Positions 24,996 to 33,273 of a stretch of 41,687 nucleotides of DNA are shown one piece after another. The notes below the pieces were generated by a model that saw only the letters and a program-made list of their open reading frames with translations, made no database searches and had not been told where the DNA came from. The DNA lies in NCBI GenBank assembly GCA_903902325.1, contig CAIUUO010000159.1:1-41687 (forward strand), written 5' to 3'. The position numbers and the translations under genes are program-made. The number at the start of each line of letters is the position of its first letter. Position 1 is the stretch's first letter. Source of the stretch: an uncultured Bacteroidia bacterium (GTDB lineage: Bacteria > Bacteroidota > Bacteroidia > Bacteroidales > Prolixibacteraceae).

Positions 24996-25632
24996 TTTCA
25001 ATTGCCTGAGATACTTGTACTTCAGGAGCTTTCTCTCCGAAGTATTGTTTATAAAAAATAAAAATTGCAAAAACACCCGAAGTTACAGCTGAATCAGCGA
25101 CATTAAAGATATGCCTGAAGAAGACAAGTTCCTGCCCTCCCAGTATGGGTATCCAGGAAGGGTAATGACCGACGATCATTGGGAAATAAAACATGTCCAC
25201 TACTTTCCCCAGTAAAAACGAAGAATAACCCCCTGCTGCAGGAAATAGCGTGGCTACCTGTCCTTGGCCCTCACTGAAAATCAATCCGTAAAAAGCGCTG
25301 TCAATCAGGTTCCCCGCTGCTCCTGCCAGGATCAATGAAAAACATACGATCAGTCCGAAGGGCGCCTCTTTTTTCCAAAGTTTGGCCAGGTACCATCCCA
25401 GGGCCCCAATGGCGACGATCCTGAAAAGGCTGAGGAAATATTTGCCAATTGTATTTCCAAATTCGATACCAAATGCCATTCCGTTGTTTTCAATAAAGTG
25501 GAGGATAAACCAGTTTTTGAATACTACCACCTCTTCACCCGGGGAAAAATGGGTCTTGATGAAAATCTTCAAAATTTGGTCTGTCATCAGGACCAGAAAA
25601 ATGATCAGTATGGATTTTGTTTTGTTGCTCAT
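24985..25632 (-). CDS. lspA: Signal peptidase II, first tandem copy (LspA)
   Basis: 215 aa from the Met at 25632 (MSNKTKSILIIFLVLMTDQI), which aligns with the start of the second copy. Catalytic aspartates lie in GNLIDSAFYG and FNVADSAV, with NWFILHFIENNGMAFG as the conserved N-terminal motif. The long loop VATLFPAAGGYSSFLLGKVV is shared by both copies and typical of Bacteroidota LspA. The gene follows the dksA-like gene by 89 nt, and the order ileS, dksA, lspA is common in this phylum. Both copies look catalytically complete, so neither is an obvious pseudogene. Confidence 0.94.
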   Translation of the reverse strand: MSNKTKSILIIFLVLMTDQILKIFIKTHFSPGEEVVVFKNWFILHFIENNGMAFGIEFGNTIGKYFLSLFRIVAIGALGWYLAKLWKKEAPFGLIVCFSLILAGAAGNLIDSAFYGLIFSEGQGQVATLFPAAGGYSSFLLGKVVDMFYFPMIVGHYPSWIPILGGQELVFFRHIFNVADSAVTSGVFAIFIFYKQYFGEKAPEVQVSQAIENER

Positions 25633-25721
25633 GGAGTTAAGGCCGGCACATAATGGCAAATGAACCCTGCCTGATCGTAAACGAAAAGATCAGAAAGCAC
25701 GTTTGACCAGATTACAGATGA

Positions 25722-26099
25722 TTAATGTTGAGAATTTTTGGCGTCAATCGACAACGTGGCATGTGGCACAGCGCGGAGACGTTCCTTGGAAATCAGGGCA
25801 CCTGTTTCGCGGCAGATTCCATAGGTCTTGTTCTCAATTCTGATGAGAGCTGCCTCCAGATGCTGAATGAATTTCTGCTGACGTTGTGCCAGTTTTCCTG
25901 CTTCCTCCTTGGATAAAGTTGCAGCACCCTCCTCCAATACCTTGAAAGTAGGAGAAGTATCCTGAGTATCGTTGCCGTCGCCCTGAGTAATGGCGTTCTT
26001 GTATAGTACATAATCCTGACGTGCTTTTTCCAGTTTTCCCAGAATCAAGGCCTTGAACTCCTGGAGTTCTTCGTCTGAATATCTTGTTTTCTCTCCCAT
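25722..26099 (-). CDS. TraR/DksA family protein lacking most zinc-finger cysteines
   Basis: 125 aa: an N-terminal coiled-coil (RYSDEELQEFKALILGKLEKA through KLAQRQQKFIQHLEAALIRIE) and the C-terminal DksA/TraR finger region YGICRETGALISKERLRAVP. The finger keeps one Cys (in GICRETG) where classical DksA has four; the other positions are Thr, Ala and His. The fold probably holds without zinc, as in other Bacteroidota members. Family proteins bind the RNA polymerase secondary channel and modulate transcription, often with ppGpp; which promoters this one acts on is unknown. It lies between ileS (88 nt) and lspA (89 nt). Confidence 0.9.
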   Translation of the reverse strand: MGEKTRYSDEELQEFKALILGKLEKARQDYVLYKNAITQGDGNDTQDTSPTFKVLEEGAATLSKEEAGKLAQRQQKFIQHLEAALIRIENKTYGICRETGALISKERLRAVPHATLSIDAKNSQH

Positions 26100-26187
26100 A
26101 ATCTTATCCTTTTATGTAAATATAATCTATTTGGGGTCTGTTGCTACATGGTTAGGTAAAAATTTATAAACAGCCCCTGTTAATCTC

Positions 26188-29100
26188 TCAAATTTTCTTC
26201 ACTGAAATGGTGGTTTCAAGACCAGGTTCAATCTCAACGATCAGATCGTCAGTTAATTCGGATCTGTCAACCAGACTCAGTTTTACGGCCAGGGTCTGCG
26301 TACAGATGTAATCTCCGTATTTGTCCAGCGCTTCCGCCAGATCAGGATGACGTCCAACTGTCAGTTCTATTTTGTCGGTGACCTCAAAGCCGCTGTCTTT
26401 CCTGAGATTTTGAATCCTGTTGATGAATTCGCGCGCGATTCCCTCGAGCCTTAATTCAGGAGTGACGTTGATGTCCAGTGCCACCGTAAGATTGCCTTCA
26501 CTGGCTACCTGCCAGCCGGGGATATCTTCCGTGAGAATTTCAACATCCTCCGTAACCAGCCTGATTGCTTCCCCTTCAATGGTTGTATCAAAATATCCGT
26601 CTCTCTCGAAAGAGCCAATCTGTGCCTGATCCATCGCAGTCACCATCGCGGCGATCTGCTTCATCAGTTTACTGTATTTCGGTCCCAATGTTTTGAAATT
26701 GGGTTTGATTTTTTTCTTGATGATTCCCGACGAGTCTGTCAGGTACTCTACCTCCTTGACATTGACCTCCGTCAGGACGATGTTCTCGATGGCCTCAAAC
26801 TGCTTCCGGAAGTTGTCGTTCAGAACTGGCACAATGATTCTTGCCAACGGCTGGCGCACCTTCAGTTTTTCCTTGCGTCGAAGACCAAGTATCATGGAGG
26901 AAGCCTTCTGGGCCATCTCCATTCTTTCCTCCAATGCCTTGTCGACCATTTGTTCGTTGGCGACCGGGAAAATCGTCAGGTGAACAGAAAGATCCTGCTC
27001 ACGATGGGATGTTTTGTTCAGGTCGCGGAAGAGCTGATCGCTGTAGAACGGGGCAATCGGGGCAGATAATTTGGCAACTGTTTCCAGTGCCGTGTATAAG
27101 GTCTGGTAGGCAGAGATCTTGTCTGCGTGGTATTCACCTCCCCAGAACCTTTTGCGGCTCAGCCTGACGTACCAGTTGGACAGGTTTTCTGATACAAACT
27201 CCGAAATGGCCCTGCCTGCCCTGGTGGGCTCATAAGTCTCGTACGACTCTGTTACATCCTTGATCAGTGTGTTGAGCAGCGAGAGGATCCAACGATCCAG
27301 CTCAGGCCTTTGTGAAAATGGAATTTCATCTTCCCGGTAGGTAAATCCGTCGACATTGGCATACAGGGAGAAGAAACTGTAGGTATTGTAAAGTGTCCCG
27401 AAGAATTTCCGGCGTACTTCGTCCACACCGCCCAGGTCGAATTTCAGGTTGTCCCACGGCTGTGAATTGGTGATCATGTACCAGCGCAACGGATCTGAAC
27501 CGTATTTATCGATGGTGATGAAAGGATCCACGGCATTTCCCAGACGTTTAGACATTTTATTGCCGGCAGCATCCAGGACGAGTCCGTTGGAGATGATATT
27601 CTTGAAAGCGACAGAGCCTTTGGCCATGGTCGCAATGGCATGAAGCGTAAAGAACCAGCCACGGGTCTGATCGACTCCCTCCGCGATAAAATCAGCGGGG
27701 AAAAGGGTGTCAAAATCCTGCTCGTGTTCAAAAGGATAGTGTACCTGAGCGAAAGGCATCGCTCCCGAATCAAACCAAACATCGATAAGGTCGAGCTCAC
27801 GTATCATTTTTATCCCATTCGGGGAAACCAGTACAATATCGTCCACGAACGGACGGTGGAGGTCTATCTTCTCATAATTTTCTTTGGAATAGTCGCCCAC
27901 AACGAAATCCTGGTAAGGGTTGGAAGTCATAAAACCTGCCTTGACAGATTTTCCAATCTCGGCTATCAGTTCTTCAACGGAACCAATGCATAACTCTTCG
28001 GTTCCATCTTCGGTGCGCCAGATCGGCAGGGGAGTTCCCCAGTACCTGGAGCGTGAAAGGTTCCAGTCGACCAGGTTCTCGAGCCAATTTCCAAAACGGC
28101 CGGTTCCCGTGGAGGCAGGTTTCCAGTTGATGGTTTTGTTGAGGTCGATCATCTCATCCCTGACTGCAGTGGAGCGGATAAACCACGAATCCATCGGGTA
28201 GTAGAGCACAGGTTTGTCTGTCCGCCAGCAATGCGGATAGCTGTGTTCATATTTTTCGACCCTGAAGGCTTTCCCCTCTTTCTTCAGTTGAACGGAGAGG
28301 TCAATATCCAGGGTGGCATCATTTTCTGTCAATGAATCGTCGTAGCTGTTTTTGACAAACCTGCCTGCAAATTCATTATAAAGTGCGCTGTTGATGTTTG
28401 TCCGGACAAAATCAGCATCCAGATCCTTCAGTCGGAAGAAACGACCCTGAAGGTCGACCATCGGCCGGCGTTTGCCTTCGTTGTCAATCAGCAGAAGCGG
28501 GGCAATACCTGTCTGTTTGGCAACCCTGTCGTCGTCTGAGCCGAAAGTGGGAGCGATGTGAACGATACCGGTACCGTCTTCCGTGGTAACAAAATCTCCC
28601 GGGATTATGCGGAAGGCATCTCCCATCGGTTTCACCCAGGGGAAGAGTTGTTCGTAATTCACGCCAACGAGCTGACTTCCTGAAAACTCATCCAGCAGCA
28701 GGTATGGAATATTTTTACCTTCTCCATTGTAGCTTTCCAGAGACAACCCTTCGTTCTTCTCGGGAAAATAGTGGTGGAAAAGATTTTTGGCCAGAACAAC
28801 TGTAATTGGTTGTCCGGTATAGGGATTGAAAGTCTGAACCTTTACATATTTGATTGTTGCTCCTACAGCCAGAGCCGTATTGGATGGCAGCGTCCAGGGG
28901 GTGGTTGTCCAGGCTAGTATATACAGATCCGTGGCCACATGGTCAAACAACCGGGCAGACTTGTCATTTCGGATCACTTTGAACTGGGCGATACAGGTAG
29001 TGTCCTTCACATCGCGGTAGCATCCGGGCTGGTTCAGCTCGTGCGAGCTAAGACCTGTTCCGGCTGCTGGCGAATAGGGCTGGATGGTGTATCCCTTGTA

Positions 29101-29622
29101 CAGCAGGTTCTTGTTGTAGAAAGATTTAAGCAGCCACCATAGAGTCTCGATGTAACGGTTGTCGTAGGTGATGTACGGATCATCCATGTTGACCCAATAG
29201 CCCATTTTGTGGGTCAGGTCTTCCCATAGGTCAGTATATTTCATCACCTCGCGGCGACAGGCAGCATTGTAATCGGCAACAGAAATATGTTTTCCGATAT
29301 CTTCCTTGGTAATTCCAAGTGATTTTTCAACGCTCAGCTCAACGGGAAGCCCATGGGTATCCCAGCCGGCTTTGCGTTTAACCAGAAAACCCTGCTGTGT
29401 TTTGTAACGGCAGAAAATATCCTTGATGGCACGTGAAACAACATGGTGTATGCCGGGCTGGCCATTGGCTGAAGGAGGACCTTCGTAAAAGATATAAGGT
29501 TTCCCTTCGGCCCTGGTGGTGATTGACTTGTGAAAAGTATCGTCTTCTTCCCAGAACTTTAAAATATCCTTGTTGGTTTGCGAAAGATTTAACTCCTTGT
29601 ATTCCCTGAATTTCTTACTCAT
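26188..29622 (-). CDS. ileS: Isoleucyl-tRNA synthetase
   Basis: 1144 aa from the Met at 29622 (MSKKFREYKELNLSQTNKDI); eleven more upstream codons are not conserved-looking. Class I features are the HIGH-type motif GPPSANGQPGIHHV, the editing (CP1) domain with TTPWTLPSNTALAV and GTGIVHIAPTFGSDD, the KMSKS loop NKMSKRLGNAVDP, and an anticodon-binding domain with a long C-terminal extension (KIKPNFKTLGPKYSK...). The length and C-terminal region point to the longer, eukaryote-like IleRS type, a branch known for low mupirocin sensitivity; that is an inference from length and motifs. It charges tRNA-Ile and heads the ileS, dksA, lspA, lspA run. Confidence 0.97.
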   Translation of the reverse strand: MSKKFREYKELNLSQTNKDILKFWEEDDTFHKSITTRAEGKPYIFYEGPPSANGQPGIHHVVSRAIKDIFCRYKTQQGFLVKRKAGWDTHGLPVELSVEKSLGITKEDIGKHISVADYNAACRREVMKYTDLWEDLTHKMGYWVNMDDPYITYDNRYIETLWWLLKSFYNKNLLYKGYTIQPYSPAAGTGLSSHELNQPGCYRDVKDTTCIAQFKVIRNDKSARLFDHVATDLYILAWTTTPWTLPSNTALAVGATIKYVKVQTFNPYTGQPITVVLAKNLFHHYFPEKNEGLSLESYNGEGKNIPYLLLDEFSGSQLVGVNYEQLFPWVKPMGDAFRIIPGDFVTTEDGTGIVHIAPTFGSDDDRVAKQTGIAPLLLIDNEGKRRPMVDLQGRFFRLKDLDADFVRTNINSALYNEFAGRFVKNSYDDSLTENDATLDIDLSVQLKKEGKAFRVEKYEHSYPHCWRTDKPVLYYPMDSWFIRSTAVRDEMIDLNKTINWKPASTGTGRFGNWLENLVDWNLSRSRYWGTPLPIWRTEDGTEELCIGSVEELIAEIGKSVKAGFMTSNPYQDFVVGDYSKENYEKIDLHRPFVDDIVLVSPNGIKMIRELDLIDVWFDSGAMPFAQVHYPFEHEQDFDTLFPADFIAEGVDQTRGWFFTLHAIATMAKGSVAFKNIISNGLVLDAAGNKMSKRLGNAVDPFITIDKYGSDPLRWYMITNSQPWDNLKFDLGGVDEVRRKFFGTLYNTYSFFSLYANVDGFTYREDEIPFSQRPELDRWILSLLNTLIKDVTESYETYEPTRAGRAISEFVSENLSNWYVRLSRKRFWGGEYHADKISAYQTLYTALETVAKLSAPIAPFYSDQLFRDLNKTSHREQDLSVHLTIFPVANEQMVDKALEERMEMAQKASSMILGLRRKEKLKVRQPLARIIVPVLNDNFRKQFEAIENIVLTEVNVKEVEYLTDSSGIIKKKIKPNFKTLGPKYSKLMKQIAAMVTAMDQAQIGSFERDGYFDTTIEGEAIRLVTEDVEILTEDIPGWQVASEGNLTVALDINVTPELRLEGIAREFINRIQNLRKDSGFEVTDKIELTVGRHPDLAEALDKYGDYICTQTLAVKLSLVDRSELTDDLIVEIEPGLETTISVKKI

Positions 29623-29856
29623 AGCTTGAGATAACTCCCTTTTTTTAAAGTGCACAAAGATAGTAATTTGTTGGAAAAAAGTGGATAAGGTTGTTAATGT
29701 AACAAAAGTGAAATATTGGATATTGGGAACATTAGCGGCACAATAAACGTAATCCTAATTAAAAATTTGGTTGGAGTTCATAATTTTTGTTACTTTATTT
29801 CGTATTAGCCCTTACCTAGCGTCGATATTTATTAAAATTGCCTCTTGGATATTGAA

Positions 29857-30369
29857 ATGAGATATATTGTTTCCTTGGTTTTTATTCTCTTACTCCTGTC
29901 CGGATGCAAAAAAAATTCGGGTACTGGAGATACCGGCAGTGTGATTTTTCAGTATGAGTATACAAACAATGCTACAGTTTCCAGCCACAATGGATGGTTG
30001 CTCGACAACACAGGCAAGGTGAGCAGATTTCAGAAGAAGGCGACTTGGGTTTTTCCCGATAAGGATGGTAGTATTTCTGAGTCGGACATGCAGAAAAATA
30101 TGGCTGCCTGCGATTCGGTGATGGCCAAAGTTTCAACGAGTGATTTTACCAATTATGCCGGGAAAGCGTTAAGTTGTGTGGACGGCCCAATGACACCGAT
30201 TACCAATCCCACATCAGGCGCAGGAGTGTATATTTATGCCTTTTACCAGTTTGATTCCGGAAACAAAAAATACAAACAGGTCATCTTAAGCATGTACGGC
30301 GACCAGCAGCAGCTGAACATATCAGCCTTCTCGAGTACGGTGGTTGACTGGATGAGTAAAATAAGATAA
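29857..30369 (+). CDS. Small lipoprotein, paralogue of the gene at 34759
   Basis: 170 aa from the Met at 29857, four codons inside a longer open frame, giving a clean lipoprotein signal (MRYIVSLVFILLLLSGC, Cys17). The mature part starts with Lys/Asn/Gly-rich linker. Family not recognised. It shares with the protein at 34759 the blocks HNGWLLDNTGKVSRFQKKA, SDMQKNMAACDSVMAKVS, the Y-GKAL-CV-G segment, and a C-terminal DWM-KI tail. The block with two conserved Cys (MAACDS, LSCVDG) could form a disulfide. The stop TAA is followed at once by TGTGCTAAT of a word-repeat element. Function unknown; the signal places it in the cell envelope. Confidence 0.8.
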   Translation: MRYIVSLVFILLLLSGCKKNSGTGDTGSVIFQYEYTNNATVSSHNGWLLDNTGKVSRFQKKATWVFPDKDGSISESDMQKNMAACDSVMAKVSTSDFTNYAGKALSCVDGPMTPITNPTSGAGVYIYAFYQFDSGNKKYKQVILSMYGDQQQLNISAFSSTVVDWMSKIR

Positions 30370-30522
30370 TGTGCTAATTTGCTAATTTGCTAATGTGCTA
30401 ATGTGCTAATTTGCTAATGATAGATTGTAGTTGACAAAGTATTTGAACAATTATCTACAAATTCTTCATAATAGAACGAACGCAAATAATTAGCACATTA
30501 GCACATTAGCAAATTAGCATAT
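30367..30522. repeat. GCTAATGT-word inverted repeat with 78-nt core (copy A)
   Basis: The left arm (30367-30418) has six GCTAATTT/GCTAATGT words. The core (30419-30496) begins GATAGATTGTAG. The right arm (30488-30522) has AATTAGCACATTAGC words. The core aligns without gaps, at identical length and roughly two-thirds identity, with that of copy B at 34600-34677. Both flanking genes end in the element: the lipoprotein stop TAA touches the first word, and the stop of the YhbP-like gene lies inside a word (TGCTAATTTGC on the minus strand). Confidence 0.9.
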
Positions 30523-30945
30523 TCTTTCCCACACCAGTTTCTTTCCGAACCCCAGCCTGTTGTCTGTCATCTTCAGGTAATCGATTTGCAGGATCCAAAG
30601 GGTAGTATCCATCAACGCTGCAAAAGGAAATCGTTTCAGGTAGGATGAACTTGCTTTTTCACCAGCTTCTCCTTCGGCGGGTACCAGTGTTCCTGAAAAC
30701 TGGATTCCCTGGATTTTACCTATGATGCCGGTTTCCAGCACAACGGTTCCTGCCACTTTGTTGTTGAAGGCAATCTCCTGAATGTGCCTTGTCTCGTACC
30801 CTGAAGTAAAAACAAAACTCATTTGCTCTTCCTGAAAGGCATAAAAGCAATTGGCCACCCAGGGCTGGTCGCCGGATACGGTTGCCAGCGTAAGCACATG
30901 GTGCTTTTTGAGGAAAGCGGGAATTTTGGGATCGGGTTGCTGCAT
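30514..30945 (-). CDS. YhbP-like protein (UPF0306, FMN-binding split-barrel fold)
   Basis: 143 aa, close to E. coli YhbP. Recognisable segments are HHVLTLATVSGDQPWVANCF, YETRHIQEIAFNNKVAGTVV, IQGIQFSGTLVPAEGE and the C-terminal KMTDNRLGFGKKLVWER. The fold is that of pyridoxamine-phosphate-oxidase-like flavin proteins, but no reaction is established for the family. The frame ends two codons after LVWER inside a GCTAAT word, so the last residues and the stop are supplied by repeat DNA; a few C-terminal residues are missing compared with YhbP as I remember it. The gene is convergent with the lipoprotein at 29857. Confidence 0.85.
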   Translation of the reverse strand: MQQPDPKIPAFLKKHHVLTLATVSGDQPWVANCFYAFQEEQMSFVFTSGYETRHIQEIAFNNKVAGTVVLETGIIGKIQGIQFSGTLVPAEGEAGEKASSSYLKRFPFAALMDTTLWILQIDYLKMTDNRLGFGKKLVWERIC

Positions 30946-30980
30946 GGGACAAATTTAATAAAGATTCTACCTATGGCAAC

Positions 30981-31114
30981 AGATTGCTTCGTCGTACCTC
31001 CTACCAATGACAGAACAATTAATGGACGATTGTTGGGTATTGCTTCTTCTGGCCTAATCACCTGTACAACAATGCACCGTCATTGCGATCCGCCAACCGG
31101 CGGAGAAGCAATCT
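30981..31114. repeat. AGATTGCTTC / GAAGCAATCT dispersed palindromic element
   Basis: The outer arms AGATTGCTTC (30981-30990) and GAAGCAATCT (31105-31114) are perfect complements, as are CAATGAC (near 31006) and GTCATTG (31079-31085) just inside. The right part contains a CCGCC-AACC-GGCGG hairpin (31090-31103). This matches the CGTCATTGCG...GAAGCAATCT type of palindromic repeat seen in many bacterial phyla. It fills the 200-bp space between the YhbP-like start and the next gene's stop. Confidence 0.75.
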
Positions 31115-31146
31115 TTCGCATTCGTTCAAATCTCAATTCGAAGCGC

Positions 31147-32433
31147 TCATTTCTTCACCTTAATCACACTTACCTGTTTAATATTGGTCACATCCGAATA
31201 ATCGTACTGGTAGAAACCATCGCTGCCAATCATCAGCAGGGATTTGCCCAGCGGGATGACGTCATAGGCCTGGATGCCAGGGAATTTAGCCAGCAAGTGT
31301 TCAGCGATCAGCAACGGATCTGCTGCATTGTAAACTTTCAGTCCGGAGGTGCCGTCGCACACAAACAGGATGTCGCCGCTGATACCAACCCCGTAGGGTC
31401 CGTCCATGGTGTACGAACGAAACAGGGCTGGCTTCAGGATGTTGGTCACGTCGAGAACATCCAGGCGATTGATATTGCTGCCGCATGCATTTCCTCCCCG
31501 GATGGTCACATACGCCCTATTGTCCTGAACGACAACTGGATCGCAGCCGGTGGCATGCCAGAAGGTGGAAATATAGACGGGTTTGGTTACATCGGAAAGA
31601 TCATAGACGAGCATTCCGTTCGTGGTACCGAGGAACATGGTTTTGCCGCTAAGGAACATGGTCTGAATCCCCCAGTTGACCTGCGACTTGGAAGCAAGCG
31701 ACGGACTGTTGGGGTTGGAAAGGTCGAAATTATAATACATATAGGTATCGACGGCTACCAGGGAATTACCAATAAGTCCGAATCTTGCCATGGAACCGCC
31801 AATGCCTGCCCCTGAAGTACTCTGATTCGTGCCACTGGAGGATAAGGCATCCATACTGGCGCTGTATTTTTCTCCGTAATAGACCGGATAAATCGTGTAG
31901 TTGTCAGTATTGATCTCTTTCCTAACTGTTTGGACTTCCCAACTGACCACAACGCCTTTGGTATCGTCAACCTGGCCAACGCGGTAGGTGGTCTGGTCGT
32001 AGGAAGGAACGGAGTAAGGGAATGCACTTTTTACCCTTCCAACCTCTTTGGCTTTGGACGGATCCGTGATATCAATCGCCACCAGATCGATGTAACTGTC
32101 GGCATACAGGACGTTGTTCCTGACCGCCATATCCGCGTTGCCGGGAATATTGATGAATCCTACATCCTGCGGAGAAGCGGGATTGGCATTGTTGTAGACA
32201 TGAATCCCCTTCATGAGTTCATTGATGAAAATATAGTTGCCTATGGTATATATTTTCCCCGGTTTGACCAGGTCCTGCTGGCTGACCACCTTCACCGATG
32301 CCCTGAAATCATCGTAAGTCATGTAAACAGGTTCCAGGGATTGGTATTGTTCGGTGTATTTGTCCTTGCATCCCGATAGCATAACCACCAGCAGAAGAAA
32401 TGGGACCAAACTGTTCCAGTATAATTTTTTCAT
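31147..32433 (-). CDS. Lipoprotein with LVIVD-type beta-propeller repeats
   Basis: 428 aa from the Met at 32433 (MKKLYWNSLVPFLLLVVMLS), with lipobox MLSGC (Cys22); 14 more upstream codons are rejected. The mature protein consists of repeats of the type 'x-V-x-D-ITDPSKAKEVGRV', 'MLVYDLSDVTKPVYISTF', 'LDVLDVTNILKPALFRSY' and 'LKVYNAADPLLIAEHL', i.e. LVIVD repeats that build a propeller. The function is unknown; such proteins are envelope-located and often assumed to bind ligands or partners. It is third in a run with the serpin and the beta-barrel protein (63 nt after the latter), so the three may work at the same site. Confidence 0.85.
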   Translation of the reverse strand: MKKLYWNSLVPFLLLVVMLSGCKDKYTEQYQSLEPVYMTYDDFRASVKVVSQQDLVKPGKIYTIGNYIFINELMKGIHVYNNANPASPQDVGFINIPGNADMAVRNNVLYADSYIDLVAIDITDPSKAKEVGRVKSAFPYSVPSYDQTTYRVGQVDDTKGVVVSWEVQTVRKEINTDNYTIYPVYYGEKYSASMDALSSSGTNQSTSGAGIGGSMARFGLIGNSLVAVDTYMYYNFDLSNPNSPSLASKSQVNWGIQTMFLSGKTMFLGTTNGMLVYDLSDVTKPVYISTFWHATGCDPVVVQDNRAYVTIRGGNACGSNINRLDVLDVTNILKPALFRSYTMDGPYGVGISGDILFVCDGTSGLKVYNAADPLLIAEHLLAKFPGIQAYDVIPLGKSLLMIGSDGFYQYDYSDVTNIKQVSVIKVKK

Positions 32434-32496
32434 TGTTTTGTAGTTTAATTTTACCTTTTTACTCATCATTGTCAACTGTCAATTGTCCATTTTCAA

Positions 32497-33270
32497 TTAC
32501 TTAAACAGCAAGCCAACCTTCAACGAAAGCCGGTTGTATTCAACTTCCAGCTTATAATTCTCATCCTTGCCGTAATTGTGCCGCATATACCTATAACCGG
32601 CGCTGAAGACCAGTGCGAGGTTTTCATTCAGTTGTGCCTGGATGCCGATAGACGGATTGATCAGAAAGCCTCCGCGGGCCGACATATCCTGATTAACAGT
32701 GTAGTATCCCGGTCCAATAAGAACTTCATTGTATCCGTAATAATAGTTTTGTTGTGAATAACTGCCACCCAGCGGAATGGAATATCCTGCCTGCAGAGCT
32801 ACAAAGGGTAGCGGACCGTGTTCACGGATATAATACCTGAAATCGGCCACAACAGGCAGGTAGGTCTCATTGAAAAATTCAACGCCTACTCCAACCCCTG
32901 CCGTAAAGCCGCAGGCAAATTTCCAGCTGCTGATGTTCATCATTGTGAAGGCGGACTTGTTTGCATTGTTGGAATTGCCTGCCAAAACACCTATTTCAGT
33001 GAGGTTAAAGTATCCTGTATTGAATGGTGTTTTCGCTTTTTTGGGACGATAGAGACTTTCCTGATGGTTGATACTGTCTATCTGATCATATTTAAATATT
33101 GAAAGGCTTCTGTCGCTGGTCTTTAATTGTATAAATTTCTTATCATCCTCCAGCACTATGGTTCCAATGATGACGCTTCCGTTTTTAAGGTAAACGACAT
33201 CTTTCTTTCCCGTTTGGGCAAAAAGTGTCACTCCGGCGAACATGGCCAGTACCAATAATGATATTCTCAT
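32497..33270 (-). CDS. Outer-membrane beta-barrel protein
   Basis: 257 aa. Signal peptide MRISLLVLAMFAGVTLFAQ. The N-terminal part (DVVYLKNGSVIIGTIVLEDD, IFKYDQIDSIN) is a small beta-domain of a type often found before barrels in Bacteroidota. From residue 85 alternating strands with Gly and aromatic residues (GYSIPLGGSYSQQNYYYGYN, LALVFSAGYRYMRHNYG) end in SLKVGLLFK, a barrel-closing strand. Substrate or role unknown. It begins 3 nt after the serpin stop, hence the same transcript. Confidence 0.82.
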   Translation of the reverse strand: MRISLLVLAMFAGVTLFAQTGKKDVVYLKNGSVIIGTIVLEDDKKFIQLKTSDRSLSIFKYDQIDSINHQESLYRPKKAKTPFNTGYFNLTEIGVLAGNSNNANKSAFTMMNISSWKFACGFTAGVGVGVEFFNETYLPVVADFRYYIREHGPLPFVALQAGYSIPLGGSYSQQNYYYGYNEVLIGPGYYTVNQDMSARGGFLINPSIGIQAQLNENLALVFSAGYRYMRHNYGKDENYKLEVEYNRLSLKVGLLFK

Positions 33271-33273
33271 AAT

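Noticed and set aside
24996-25076. Longer N-terminus for the second lspA
   Set aside because: It lies wholly inside the first lspA in another frame; the start at 24995 aligns with that of the first copy.
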